Source: Oscillospiraceae bacterium (GTDB lineage Bacteria > Bacillota > Clostridia > Oscillospirales > Ruminococcaceae). From it: a DNA stretch of 64,000 nucleotides. Location of the stretch: contig JAGZUF010000017.1 in NCBI GenBank assembly GCA_018380115.1, positions 1 to 64,000 of the forward strand, given 5' to 3'. Below, piece by piece: positions 49,686-58,280 of this stretch. The notes under the pieces were generated by a model. It had not been told where the DNA came from. It searched no databases and worked only from the letters and a program-made list of their open reading frames with translations. Numbering within the stretch: the stretch's first letter is position 1; every line of letters starts with the position of its first letter. The translations under genes and the position numbers were made by a program.

Positions 49686-50111
49686 TCACAAACCGCTGCC
49701 GCGCAGGTTGCGGTATGCGCGGGCCAGATATTCCGAAAACTGCTCTGCCTCCCGGCGCGTAAAGCCCTGAAGCATCTTCTGTTCCAGCGCACGGCAGCAT
49801 TCCTGCCACTCGGCGCAGGCCGCGCCGCCCTTCTCCGTCAGGTGCACCACGTCCGCCCGGCGGTCGCCCTGCTGCGCGCTGCGCGCAACAAAGCCGCCCT
49901 TTTCCAAGGAATCCAGCATGCGGCACACAGCGGCGGGGTCTATTTCGAAATATTCAGCAAGCTCCCGCTGGCGGCAGGGCCCGTGCCCGGCCAGATACCA
50001 AAGCAGCTTCGGCTGGCCCGCGCCCAGGCCCAGCCGCGCCACATGCGGGCGCAGACAGCTGCGTTGGGCATGAAAGGCGCGGTACAGCAGCATGTGAAAC
50101 GTCTTTTCCAC
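49686..50111 (-). CDS. MarR family transcriptional regulator
   Basis: The 141-aa winged-helix regulator has QPKLLWYLAGHGPCRQRELAEYF, PAAVCRMLDSLEKGGFVAR (recognition helix and wing) and DRRADVVHLTEKG (the D-x-R wing motif). The start is GTG at 50111 with AGGTGG about 8 nt upstream. It is first in the operon with two ABC exporter genes, and two identical palindromes overlap its promoter region, so autorepression relieved by the exported compound is likely. Confidence 0.92.
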   Translation of the reverse strand: MEKTFHMLLYRAFHAQRSCLRPHVARLGLGAGQPKLLWYLAGHGPCRQRELAEYFEIDPAAVCRMLDSLEKGGFVARSAQQGDRRADVVHLTEKGGAACAEWQECCRALEQKMLQGFTRREAEQFSEYLARAYRNLRGSGL

Positions 50112-50125
50112 TCAGACACCACCTT

Positions 50126-50194
50126 TTGATATATCAATCATTGATATATCAACCATCTATGATATGATGATAGCACGCCGGGCAGAATTGTCAA
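50126..50194 (-). promoter_or_regulatory. marR-ABC promoter with two identical palindromic operators
   Basis: On the minus strand TTGACA (50194-50189), a 16-nt spacer and TATCAT (50172-50167). Two copies of the 12-bp palindrome TTGATATATCAA follow (50152-50141 and 50137-50126), separated by 3 nt. These are the likely MarR sites. Confidence 0.8.
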
Positions 50195-50197
50195 GCG

Positions 50198-50239
50198 GCG
50201 GCAAAAAGGCGTCCCCTTTGAGGGACGCCTTTTTGCCGC
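50198..50239. terminator. Long bidirectional terminator between surface-protein gene and marR promoter
   Basis: An 18-bp perfect stem (GCGGCAAAAAGGCGTCCC and complement) with a 6-nt loop, containing A5/T5 runs. On the minus strand it is upstream of the surface-protein stop by only a few nt, so it ends that gene. Confidence 0.85.
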
Positions 50240-50248
50240 TGTGTTTCT

Positions 50249-51916
50249 TCACACGCCTGTTTTCGGGTTTGGCTTTTGCCCTGCGGGCGCAGGGGCAGGG
50301 GTGGAAGCAGGTGTTTCAGCTTCCGCCTTCTGCCACACAAGGGCAAAAGGCGAAAAGCTGCCTGCCTCCGCATTACCCGGCAGAGTGAATTTCAGCCCTT
50401 TGGGCGTTTTTTCCACAGCCACCTCTTCCACTGTGCACGCATCCACCAATGCCTGCATCTCCTGTGCGGAAGACACCTCATAATCGCGGTGCAGGCCCGT
50501 GAAGTGGAGCAGCCGGAAGATATAGCCTTCCCCTTCTGCCTTCACACCTTTGGGGTACGGCCAAAATACGGTGATATCAGAATCTGTGCTCACCCAGGCG
50601 TTTCCGTCGTGCTCGTTCACAAGGTCCAGATATTTGAATTCATACAGGCCGGCTTCAAACCCAACCCCCGCGGCCTGCTCTGCGTGCCGGATAAGCATCT
50701 GCGTCGTATCCGCGCCGGATACGACAGCCCCGCGGCCCAGGATGTCGTCGAACAAAAGGGATATCTGAGGCCCGGCCTCCGCTGTGCCCACCAGCCCCAG
50801 CCCAGAGGACTTTCCGTTGGTGTAGAACTGCGCGCCGGAGGGGATGACTGCCGTGGCGAGCCGGGCGCCGGGCTGCACTTCGTCCTCCGCACTCCTCACA
50901 GGGCTTGCAAGGTCCTGCCTGCCGTCCAAGACGTCCTGCGGATTCGACACATAGCGCACCGTCAGTTCGGCGCCGCCCGTGAACACCACCGGGTATTCCG
51001 TACCATCTGCGGCCCGTGCCGTCAGGCTGTCCGCCGTGCCGATATCATATGCGCCTGCCAGCGCATCGTTTTCCGCAGCGGCTCTTATCTTCTGCGTGAA
51101 GATGTTTGCCAGGCCTGGCAGCACATGGTATTCCCCCGCAGGCTGCGCTTGAAATACCTCCCCATCTTCCGCTGTGAAAGTGAGACCATCTACATCGGCG
51201 CCATCCGGCGCCTCAATATGATAGCGTACGGTGGGAAAGCTGTCTCCGCTGAGGGAGGTTCCGCCGGTGTAGGCTTCCACCGGCTGCCCCGTCAGGGTTA
51301 TTGCCGGCAGCTTTTCCCATGTGCCTATCAGGATTACATCGGCGTTCGGCATCATAATTTTTCCGTCTTCAATTTCTGTGCCTTCTATCGGGAGTTCTAC
51401 ACGCCATCCGGCGAACACGTACCCCGCCGGGGCAGAGACTTCTGCAAGCGTGACTTCTGCCGAATACCAGGAAGCCACCTGTGCCGGAGGCTTCACGCCG
51501 GGCGGCACATCACCTTCATACTGGTATGTAACAGTATGCGGCATACATTCATAGTAGATTTTCAGCGGGTTATTCCTCGTGGCCTCCCCGGCCAAAGCGG
51601 TAAGGCGGTTATTCGGGTTGTCTTCATCGAACGCATAGTGCACACCCAATATTTCGCCCCACCCCAAATCTTCCCCGTCAAAGCTTTCATGGCTGATAGC
51701 CACCTGCTTATCAGGAGCGGTCCATCCGCCCTGAGCTATTTTCCACCGGATAAAGCTTCCGTCTGGGTTTTGATAATACAGTTCATAATACCACAGTATC
51801 TCACTTTCTTTTTTCAACATCATTATACTGTCCGGCGCTTCCGCCAGCACCTGTACACCCAGCGAAAACAGCATCAGCAGCGCCGCAAGCGCAGCGGCCA
51901 GTTTTGACCTTTTCAA
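50249..51916 (-). CDS. Exported surface protein with SHIRT/InlB-B-like repeat and cut-off sorting signal
   Basis: The 555-aa protein has an N-terminal signal peptide (about 5-28, LAAALAALLMLFSLGVQVLA), an extracellular region with a SHIRT/InlB_B-like repeat (about 130-210: VTYQYEGDVPPGV, then AGYVFAGW and MPNADVILIGTW) and a Pro/Ala-rich C-terminus ending QKPNPKTGV. NPKTG resembles the sortase signal, but the stop codon follows one residue later, so the usual hydrophobic segment and basic tail are missing. The start is TTG at 51916 with AAGGAGG. No sortase gene is nearby. Confidence 0.75.
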   Translation of the reverse strand: MKRSKLAAALAALLMLFSLGVQVLAEAPDSIMMLKKESEILWYYELYYQNPDGSFIRWKIAQGGWTAPDKQVAISHESFDGEDLGWGEILGVHYAFDEDNPNNRLTALAGEATRNNPLKIYYECMPHTVTYQYEGDVPPGVKPPAQVASWYSAEVTLAEVSAPAGYVFAGWRVELPIEGTEIEDGKIMMPNADVILIGTWEKLPAITLTGQPVEAYTGGTSLSGDSFPTVRYHIEAPDGADVDGLTFTAEDGEVFQAQPAGEYHVLPGLANIFTQKIRAAAENDALAGAYDIGTADSLTARAADGTEYPVVFTGGAELTVRYVSNPQDVLDGRQDLASPVRSAEDEVQPGARLATAVIPSGAQFYTNGKSSGLGLVGTAEAGPQISLLFDDILGRGAVVSGADTTQMLIRHAEQAAGVGFEAGLYEFKYLDLVNEHDGNAWVSTDSDITVFWPYPKGVKAEGEGYIFRLLHFTGLHRDYEVSSAQEMQALVDACTVEEVAVEKTPKGLKFTLPGNAEAGSFSPFALVWQKAEAETPASTPAPAPAGQKPNPKTGV

Positions 51917-51982
51917 CGTTATCTTCCTCCTTACTTTTAAGCCTGCAACCCGCGCCAAATGAAAAAAGGCAAAACAGTGAAT

Positions 51983-52029
51983 TTCTCTTCCCCGCGCGGG
52001 GAAGAGAAAAGAGGCGCCTCTTTTGTATA
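51983..52029 (-). terminator. Paired hairpins between the MATE gene and the surface-protein gene
   Basis: TTCTCTTCCCCGCGCGGGGAAGAGAA-type palindrome (51983-52009) next to AAAAGAGGCGCCTCTTTT (52007-52024), with a T4 run on the minus strand. It probably ends the MATE transcript. Confidence 0.6.
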
Positions 52030-52087
52030 TTATTTTTATTATACCTGCCGCATGCCCCGTTGTCAAACCAGGGCCGCCCGCGGCACG

Positions 52088-53464
52088 CTATGCGCCGGGT
52101 CCGGGCAGACGATCCTCCAGCCTTTTGAACAGGCGCGCCAGCACCAGCACAGCCGCCGCGCACAGAACCAGCTCCGCCATGGGCTGCGCATAGGCCAGCC
52201 CATACAGCGGAAACAACCAGTTCAGCACGAACAGCGCTGGTATTTCCAGGGCTATTTTGCGCAGCACCGCAAACAGAAACGCCTCGCGCCCCATGCCAGT
52301 GGCCTGAAAAACGCCCACTGCCAGAAAATCCACACAATAGAACGGCAGCGCAAGGCAGAAGCCGCGCAAAAAGCTGGCGCCGTAGGCCACAATGGCCTCA
52401 TTTTGCATAAACATATGCGTCAGCGGGCCCGCGCACACATAGTAGAACACCATCACCGCCGTGAGGAAGGCCACCGATATCCTGGCCGAAAACATCACGG
52501 TTCCCTTCATGCGCTTGATGTCTCCGCTGGCGTAGGTATAGCTGACAAGCGGCATCACGCCCTGTGAAAGGCCCATGGCCATATACATGGGCACCATATT
52601 CACCTTCTGGGTGATGCCCATGGCGGCCACGGCGTCCGAGCCGAAGGCGGAGGTGAAATTGTTCAGCACCGTCATGCCGGTGACGTTCAGCAGGTTCTGG
52701 ACAGCCGCAGGAACGCCCACCCCGCACACGCCCAGCAGCACGGCCCTCTGCACACGGAACATGCCGGGCCGCACACAGACATATGTATTCTTCCGCTTTA
52801 CAAACAGAAGGACAAAGAAGTACAGGCAGGCCACGCAGTTGGACAGGAAGGTGGCAAGCCCCGCCCCTTCGGCCCCCATGCCAAGCCCCCAGGGAAGAAT
52901 AAAGACAGGGTCCAGCACGATGTTCAGCAGGCAGCCGCTCATGGTGCCGATGCTGGCATGCAGCGCCGCGCCCTCGGCGCGCACCATATAGGCCATCACT
53001 ACATTCAGGATGGCAGGCGTTGCCCCGCATACCACCGTCCATTTGGCATAGGCTGCGGTAGCTGCCGCCGTCTCCGGGCTGGCGCCCAGCAGAATGAGAA
53101 GCGGCTGCTGGAACAGGGCAAACAGTGCGGAAAAGAGGATGCCGGCCAGCACCGAGCTGTAAAACCCGAAGGCAGAGCTGCGGCAGACGGTGTCATAATC
53201 CTTCCTGCCCAGCGCACGGCTCATCATGCTGGAGCTTCCCACCCCGAATAAATTGTTCACGGCGTTAAAAGCCAGCAGCACAGGCGCCGCCAGCGTGACG
53301 GCTGCGTTCTGCACAGGGTCGTTCAGCATGCCTACAAAATAGGTATCCGCCAGGTTGTACAGCACCATCACAAGCGAGCTGAGGATGGTGGGCACCGCCA
53401 GCCTGCACACGGCCTGCGGAATGGGCACCTGTTCAAATAGCGCCGTTTTCTGCTTGTCTTCCAA
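52088..53464 (-). CDS. MATE family efflux transporter (MepA-like)
   Basis: The 458-aa protein has about 12 membrane segments in two MatE halves. The MepA/NorM-type N-terminus has RLAVPTILSSLVMVLYNLADTYFVGML, and the second-half motif is GVGVPAAVQNLLNVTGM. Na+- or H+-driven export of cationic drugs is usual for MepA-like members. It appears monocistronic, with a terminator upstream (53498-53524) and hairpins downstream. It is not closely similar to the MATE at 12094-13491. Confidence 0.92.
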   Translation of the reverse strand: MEDKQKTALFEQVPIPQAVCRLAVPTILSSLVMVLYNLADTYFVGMLNDPVQNAAVTLAAPVLLAFNAVNNLFGVGSSSMMSRALGRKDYDTVCRSSAFGFYSSVLAGILFSALFALFQQPLLILLGASPETAAATAAYAKWTVVCGATPAILNVVMAYMVRAEGAALHASIGTMSGCLLNIVLDPVFILPWGLGMGAEGAGLATFLSNCVACLYFFVLLFVKRKNTYVCVRPGMFRVQRAVLLGVCGVGVPAAVQNLLNVTGMTVLNNFTSAFGSDAVAAMGITQKVNMVPMYMAMGLSQGVMPLVSYTYASGDIKRMKGTVMFSARISVAFLTAVMVFYYVCAGPLTHMFMQNEAIVAYGASFLRGFCLALPFYCVDFLAVGVFQATGMGREAFLFAVLRKIALEIPALFVLNWLFPLYGLAYAQPMAELVLCAAAVLVLARLFKRLEDRLPGPGA

Positions 53465-53497
53465 AGCCTTGCGCCGCCTTCCTTCTTTCTGCTTTTC

Positions 53498-53524
53498 TAA
53501 AAAGAGGCCGGGCGATGCCCGGCC
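53498..53524 (-). terminator. Terminator of the NCS2-apt operon
   Basis: GGCCGGGC / GCCCGGCC stem on the minus strand followed by TCTTTTTAG, 10 nt after the apt stop. Confidence 0.82.
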
Positions 53525-53533
53525 CCCTTTCGC

Positions 53534-54082
53534 TCAGCCCCCGATGGGGAACAGGGGCAGCTCCTCCAGAAAAATAATATCGCTGCGCTTGGCGGCGTCG
53601 CCCTCTGCAAGGATGGCCGCCCTGGCCGCCACCTCACCGCCCGCCTTTTCCACAAGGCGCTCAATGGCCTGAAGAGATTCGCCGGTGGAGATGACGTCGT
53701 CCACCACCGCCACCTTTTTGCCCTTTAAAAGCATGGCGTCCTTGCCGTCCAGGCACAGCGTCTGCGCCTTCTGCGTGGTGATGGAGACCACCTCGTCCGT
53801 CAGCGGGTGGCTCATGTACGGCTTCACGCTTTTGCGCGCCACAATATAATACGGCAGGCCGCGCAGGCGGCACAGCTCGTGCACAAGGGGAATGCCCTTG
53901 GCCTCGGCGGTAATGATATAATCCACCTGCGGAAGCTGCTTTTCAATCAGCGGGGCGGATTTTGTCACAATCTCGCAGTCGCCCAGAATGACAAAGCTTG
54001 CAATGGCAAGGTTTTCCGATATCTGTATAATGGGCAGCTGGCGCGTGACTCCGGCCACCTCCAGGGTATATTGAGCCTGCAT
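53534..54082 (-). CDS. apt: Phosphoribosyltransferase, adenine-type (APRT-like)
   Basis: The 182-aa type I PRTase has the PRPP-binding loop VAVVDDVISTGESLQAIE (about 120-137) and an N-terminal IIQISENLAIASFVILGD that is atypical of short bacterial Apt. The TAEAKGIPLVHELCRLRGLPYYIVARK region fits adenine or guanine/xanthine PRTases. The ATG at 54082 is preferred because AAAGG lies 9 nt upstream; the ATG at 54091 is too close. It lies downstream of an NCS2 purine permease gene, which supports a salvage role. Confidence 0.78.
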   Translation of the reverse strand: MQAQYTLEVAGVTRQLPIIQISENLAIASFVILGDCEIVTKSAPLIEKQLPQVDYIITAEAKGIPLVHELCRLRGLPYYIVARKSVKPYMSHPLTDEVVSITTQKAQTLCLDGKDAMLLKGKKVAVVDDVISTGESLQAIERLVEKAGGEVAARAAILAEGDAAKRSDIIFLEELPLFPIGG

Positions 54083-54112
54083 ATGAAACATCCTTTCCGA
54101 ATTTTTGGTCGC

Positions 54113-55207
54113 TTACAGCGCAAGGCCGGTGGCGCCGATAATCATTTTCAGCACAATGCCGGCCAGCATGCCGAAGAACGGGTCGAACACCGCAGTGACA
54201 GACATGGTGACGGCCGCAATGACAGAGCCGCCCGCAGCGCCCGTGGCAAAGGCCGCGGCGCCGTCGCCGGGGATGGTGACAAACGCCCCCAGAATGAACA
54301 GAAAGCCCGCGATAGACTGGCTGGGCACGAATTTGCCGATTTTGGGCAGCAGCCCAAAGAACAGAATGAGCGCCATAACCGCCATCATGATGACGCCGGA
54401 CAGCACCGCGTGCGGCGCGGCGCCTGTGGCCGAGATGATGGCCTCCACTGGTCCGCCGCCGAACAGCGAGCTCACGGCGTCCGCCAGGCCCGAATACACG
54501 GTGAGGTGGTCTACATTCAGCTCACCAGCGCCCATGCCGCTGGTGATATTGCCGAAGGCGATATTGGCGCCAATGGTAAGGCAGGCCAGCGAAAGCGCGC
54601 CGCGGATAACCGAAAGGTTCACCACCGGCTTTTCCAGCTTCAGGCGGCACATCCTTTCCGCCACAGTGTTCTCCCCAAGCTTCTGCCCGGCCAGCTTGGC
54701 CGCCACGCTGGAAATGATGAGCGAGCCCACAATCGTGTACACAAGGGCGTTGCCCGGGTCCAGCGCTTTGGTGATAAGGTAAATGACAACGGCAGAGGCC
54801 ACCGACACCCAGCCCACCAGCTGGTTTTCCTTCACCATGTTGAAAGCCGTGCGCACCAGCACAAACCCCACGCCCGCCATCATGGCGTGCACAATGGCGT
54901 CGCCCGCAAAGGCCGTGATGGCAGACAATGCCCCTGTCAGGCCCAGCACCACCATGATGAGGCCGCCGAACATCACCATGGAGAGGCGGTCCCGCCTTGT
55001 CTTGCCCATGCTTCCGGCCATCACAATAGTCTCGGCCTGAAAGGAAATAGGCGCCACCGAGCTCAGCACGCCGCAGCTTACCGCACCAATGGCAAAGCCC
55101 AGCGCCGTGGGCACCGAGGCAAAGCCGTAGCTGAGCGCCAGCAGGCCCTGCGGGATGCCATTCAGCACAACGCCGATGGCAGCCAGAATGTCTTGAATAA
55201 ATTCCAA
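54113..55207 (-). CDS. NCS2/AzgA-like purine permease
   Basis: The 364-aa membrane protein has about 11-12 hydrophobic segments of the nucleobase permease superfamily (for example ALSYGFASVPTALGFAIGAVSCG, GVGFVLVRTAFNMVKENQLVGW, and SGLADAVSSLFGGGPVEAIISATGAAP). It is shorter than the usual 430 aa. The start is TTG at 55207 with AAGGGG 8 nt upstream; a GTG at 55216 is possible, and longer frames are unsupported. It is 30 nt from apt, so uptake and salvage of one purine base appear coupled. Confidence 0.8.
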   Translation of the reverse strand: MEFIQDILAAIGVVLNGIPQGLLALSYGFASVPTALGFAIGAVSCGVLSSVAPISFQAETIVMAGSMGKTRRDRLSMVMFGGLIMVVLGLTGALSAITAFAGDAIVHAMMAGVGFVLVRTAFNMVKENQLVGWVSVASAVVIYLITKALDPGNALVYTIVGSLIISSVAAKLAGQKLGENTVAERMCRLKLEKPVVNLSVIRGALSLACLTIGANIAFGNITSGMGAGELNVDHLTVYSGLADAVSSLFGGGPVEAIISATGAAPHAVLSGVIMMAVMALILFFGLLPKIGKFVPSQSIAGFLFILGAFVTIPGDGAAAFATGAAGGSVIAAVTMSVTAVFDPFFGMLAGIVLKMIIGATGLAL

Positions 55208-55400
55208 AAGAAACACCCCTTCTTCAATAATAGAGCATTGCAGCCTCTGTACAGCGGGCCGCACCCGTGCCACAGAAAACTCCCCTGCCCGCGCACAAGC
55301 GCAGCCTATGCACGGTTTATTATAATAAAGCATTTTCCGACAGAAATCAAGGCCTGCCGCCGCGCGCCGCCGCACACCCAAAATATCCTCTGCACTGCGC

Positions 55401-55432
55401 AAAAAAGGGCAGGGCGCTGGGCGCCTGCCCTT
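55401..55432 (-). terminator. Terminator of the DUF6506 unit
   Basis: GGGCAGGCGCC / GGCGC-CTGCCC type stem with T6 on the minus strand (55406-55401), about 10 nt after the DUF6506 stop. Confidence 0.78.
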
Positions 55433-55442
55433 TTACCTTCTG

Positions 55443-55733
55443 TCAGTCCTGTGCGGGAAATGCGGCGCGGTACACAGCATCCTGCTCCGGCAGGTGTGTC
55501 ACATACCCTACCGGAATGCTGTTCTGCACCGCCTGCGACACACAGCGGGCCCCCTGCGGGCCAAAGGCGCCGCACAGTTCAATGCAGCCCACACCTGCAT
55601 GGTGAAGCCTCTGCGCGGCGGCGCAGGCCTGCTCTATATCCGCAACGCCCACAATACAAGCATCGCCCCCGTGGATAGCGGCATAGTCCTGCCGCACATC
55701 AAAATCACCCATAATAAGAAAAGCAAATTTCAA
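55443..55733 (-). CDS. DUF6506 family small protein
   Basis: The 96-aa protein has the highly conserved core of this family: FAFLIMGDFDVRQDYAAIHG, IVGVADIEQACAAAQRL, GVGCIELCGAFGPQGA and PVGYVTHLPEQDAVYRAAF. The fold is unknown to me and no catalytic role is established. The start is TTG at 55733 with AAGGAG about 10 nt upstream, since no ATG precedes the conserved N-terminus. It is 29 nt downstream of the gene at 55762-56376. Confidence 0.78.
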   Translation of the reverse strand: MKFAFLIMGDFDVRQDYAAIHGGDACIVGVADIEQACAAAQRLHHAGVGCIELCGAFGPQGARCVSQAVQNSIPVGYVTHLPEQDAVYRAAFPAQD

Positions 55734-55761
55734 TGCGCGCACGCTCCTTTCCCGGCAATGC

Positions 55762-56376
55762 TCATGCCTCTGCTGTGCCGAAGATCGCGCTGTCCAGCAG
55801 GCCCACCTCGTCCGGATAAGCCGCCGAGAACGCCTCGTAGGCCGCGCGGCGCAGCGGGGCAAACTGTGCCGCCATACCCAGCTTTTCGGGCAGCTCATAG
55901 GCCACACCGTAAATTTCGGCCACTATTTTTTCCACCAGCTGCTCCGGTTTCAGGCGCACCATGCCCAGAAAGCGCGTATTATAGCTGCCCTCGGCACAGG
56001 TGGAAAGATAAAGGCGCACGGCATGCACCAGCTCCTGATAAACCAGCTCCTGCTCCAGGCCGCTTGCCTGCGGGGCATCTATGCCAAGCTGCCTGAGCAT
56101 GCCGCCCAGCTCCTTCACCGCCGCACGCACACGGAAGCGGGAGGCCGTATCCCTGCGCCACAGGTTCATGGTAATCCACAGCCCGGCATAGCCGTCTGCC
56201 GGCGGCATGTTCTTCTTCGGCTGGCCATAGCGCAGCGCCCACAGCTTCTGGCGCACGGCGTTCTCCTCCGGGTTTCCCTCGCCGTTTTCTATGGCGCTAT
56301 CCAGCATTTCCTTGCGCCTGCGGGCATCCAGTTCGTCATAATAGCACTGGGGCCAGGGTGCGCGTTCCTTGTTCAT
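55762..56376 (-). CDS. Soluble helical protein, possibly DUF6553
   Basis: The 204-aa protein begins PWPQCYYDELDARRRKEMLD and has a GQPKKNMPPADGYAGLWITM segment and a helical C-terminal half. The pattern resembles DUF6553, but I am not sure of the family. There is no signal peptide or membrane helix. The ATG at 56376 has GGAGACAGCCT upstream. It is followed by DUF6506 29 nt later, so they are probably co-transcribed. Confidence 0.58.
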   Translation of the reverse strand: MNKERAPWPQCYYDELDARRRKEMLDSAIENGEGNPEENAVRQKLWALRYGQPKKNMPPADGYAGLWITMNLWRRDTASRFRVRAAVKELGGMLRQLGIDAPQASGLEQELVYQELVHAVRLYLSTCAEGSYNTRFLGMVRLKPEQLVEKIVAEIYGVAYELPEKLGMAAQFAPLRRAAYEAFSAAYPDEVGLLDSAIFGTAEA

Positions 56377-56520
56377 AGGCTGTCTCCTTTGCCTGCGGCC
56401 GGGGCTGGCGAAAGCGGCCCCGGTCTTGTTTTTTCTCATTATAGCACAGCAAGCCGCCAAAGAAAATCTTGTTTTGATGCAGGCCGTTCCGCTTCTGTGC
56501 CGGGCCGGGGCGGCTATTTT

Positions 56521-57048
56521 TCAAAACTCCACGCCTTTTCGGGCGGCAATGCCCTGCTCATACGGGTGGCGGCGGCAGCACATTTCTGTGCTGTAATCTG
56601 CCGCCTCCAGCATCCATTGTACGGGCTGGCGGCCTGTAAGCACCACCTCCATGCCCTGCGGGCGCCCGCACACTGCCTTTTTCAACAGCGCCTCCTCCAC
56701 CATGCCGAACTGGCAGGCCGCACACGCCTCGTCCAGCACCAGCATATCACAGGGCTCTTTCAAGGCTGCTTCCAGCAGGCTGGTATGTTCCGCACAGGCG
56801 GACGCCTTTTCCTTCGCCGTCATCTGGTATACGAATTTCATGCCCGGCGTGCCGGAGCACACCTTTGCGCCCAAACGGCGCAGCGGGGCCAGCTCGCCGC
56901 TTTGGCCATCCTTCAAAAACTGCACCACCGTCACGCGCAGCCCGCTGCCCAAGGCGCGCAGTGCAAGGCCCATGGCCGCGGTGGTCTTGCCCTTTCCATC
57001 GCCCCAGTACACATGGCACAGCCCTGTGCCCCGCTTTATTCCGTCCAT
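56521..57048 (-). CDS. cobO: Cob(I)yrinic acid a,c-diamide adenosyltransferase
   Basis: The 175-aa BtuR/CobO-type protein adds adenosyl to cobalt. The P-loop GDGKGKTTAAMGLALR (about 15-30), VTVVQFLKDG, LVLDEACAACQFG and LTGRQPVQWMLEAAD are typical. The ATG at 57048 has AAGGAGGAGGG and overlaps cbiK by 13 nt, so cobalt insertion and adenosylation genes are coupled. Confidence 0.92.
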   Translation of the reverse strand: MDGIKRGTGLCHVYWGDGKGKTTAAMGLALRALGSGLRVTVVQFLKDGQSGELAPLRRLGAKVCSGTPGMKFVYQMTAKEKASACAEHTSLLEAALKEPCDMLVLDEACAACQFGMVEEALLKKAVCGRPQGMEVVLTGRQPVQWMLEAADYSTEMCCRRHPYEQGIAARKGVEF

Positions 57049-57830
57049 TGACGCCCTCCTCCTTCTTCCTGCAGGCCCTCCCGCAGATGTTCCGCATACA
57101 TCTGCTGCACGCCTGGCAAAAGGCCAAGCCCTGCCATGGTGCACCGCACGGAAAAGCCCGCCTGCTGCAGCCGCGCTTTCCAGCTCTGCCCGTCTTCGCC
57201 CGCCATGTCATGCTGCGCATGGCCGCCCGCCGCCAGCAGAAGGGGCACCAGATGCACGGCACCGGCGCCGCTTTGCCGCAGCTGTGCCAGCACCTCGTCA
57301 AAGCCGGGCCAGCCCTTCAGCGTGCCCACATACACATCGCCGCGCCCTTCCATGCGGAACACCGTCTGCATGGCCGGGTAGACAATGTCTGCAAAATGTG
57401 CCGCGCCATGGCCCACAAGCACCAGCCTCTCGCCCTTTCGCGGCGGATATGCCTCTGCCAGCACTCGTGCAAGGCAGCGCACCTCTGCGCTGCCCGCCAG
57501 CAGGGGCGCACCGAGGCACAGTTTTTCGAAGTAGGGGCGTGCGGTGCTCACTTCCGCGCGCAGCTTTTCATATTCGCCGCCGTACAGCATATGGGTAGGC
57601 TGCACAAAAACACGCCGCGCCCCGGCGTGCGCGGCCGCCTCCAGCGCCTGCGCCGCGGACGGCACCGATTCGCCCCGGCGCGCCAGAATACTGCGCACTG
57701 CTTCGCTGGTAAAGGCACAGGTATGCGGCAGGCCCGCCTGCCGCGCCAACGCCTGCTCTACGGCATCTATGCTCGCTCGCGCGGACGCCACACCGGTGCC
57801 GAAGCTGGCGATCAGGATATGGTCAAACAA
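57036..57830 (-). CDS. cbiK: Sirohydrochlorin cobaltochelatase
   Basis: The 264-aa CbiK-type enzyme inserts Co2+ into sirohydrochlorin in the anaerobic cobalamin route. The active-site His regions are LVGHGAAHFAD and LLLAAGGHAQHDMAG, and ILIASFGTGVASARAS is the family start. The start is TTG at 57830 with GAGGG 7 nt upstream. There is no signal peptide, so it acts in the cytoplasm. The preceding 57831-58100 stretch does not show a cobalamin-riboswitch pattern. Confidence 0.93.
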   Translation of the reverse strand: MFDHILIASFGTGVASARASIDAVEQALARQAGLPHTCAFTSEAVRSILARRGESVPSAAQALEAAAHAGARRVFVQPTHMLYGGEYEKLRAEVSTARPYFEKLCLGAPLLAGSAEVRCLARVLAEAYPPRKGERLVLVGHGAAHFADIVYPAMQTVFRMEGRGDVYVGTLKGWPGFDEVLAQLRQSGAGAVHLVPLLLAAGGHAQHDMAGEDGQSWKARLQQAGFSVRCTMAGLGLLPGVQQMYAEHLREGLQEEGGGRQWTE

Positions 57831-58026
57831 TTCGCATCCCTCGTTTCTTTCTATTAGCCACCGCCCTCGATTAAGCCGGCAGCCGGGGCTGGCACTATAA
57901 CTGCCTGACCCGCATGCGTTCCAAAACGCACGAAAGCTTATTTATCCGCATCACCTGCGCCGCAGCCCATCAGCGGGCAACGGTTCTAATGGCAGTCTGT
58001 CATCTCTTGTATCTTGTTATGAGCGG

Positions 58027-58062
58027 CCCGCTTTACCGGATGCTGCAAGCGAAAGCTTTTTT
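58027..58062 (+). repeat. Dispersed intergenic repeat, copy D1
   Basis: CCCGCTTTACCGGATGCTG, then CAAGCGAAAGCTTTTTTG. It is identical to copy D2 (58281) in the AAGCGAAAGCTTTTTT part and in CCCGCTT at its start. Confidence 0.65.
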
Positions 58063-58280
58063 GCGGCACCTCTTACCGGCAGCGCCGGCAGTGTTTCTGC
58101 TCAAGTCAGGACATCCGGCTAAGCCGGGGGCTTGCGTAAGCCCTGAAAGGGCATATTACCGGCAAGCCTCTCAAGAGGCACTGAAAAAAACGCCGCCTGC
58201 ATCACTTGCCCTGCGGCCCGTAAACGGGCGCCGTTTATCCAAGATTATCTTTCTGGCAATCGTAAAGTTGTTAATTTCTT

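Noticed and set aside
53807..55678. A 623-aa plus-strand open frame opposite apt and the NCS2 permease
   Set aside because: Shadow frame of two supported minus-strand genes, His- and Arg-rich, no plausible domain or ribosome binding site.
57831..58100. Cobalamin riboswitch upstream of cbiK
   Set aside because: The conserved box elements and kissing-loop pattern were not found; position alone suggested it.
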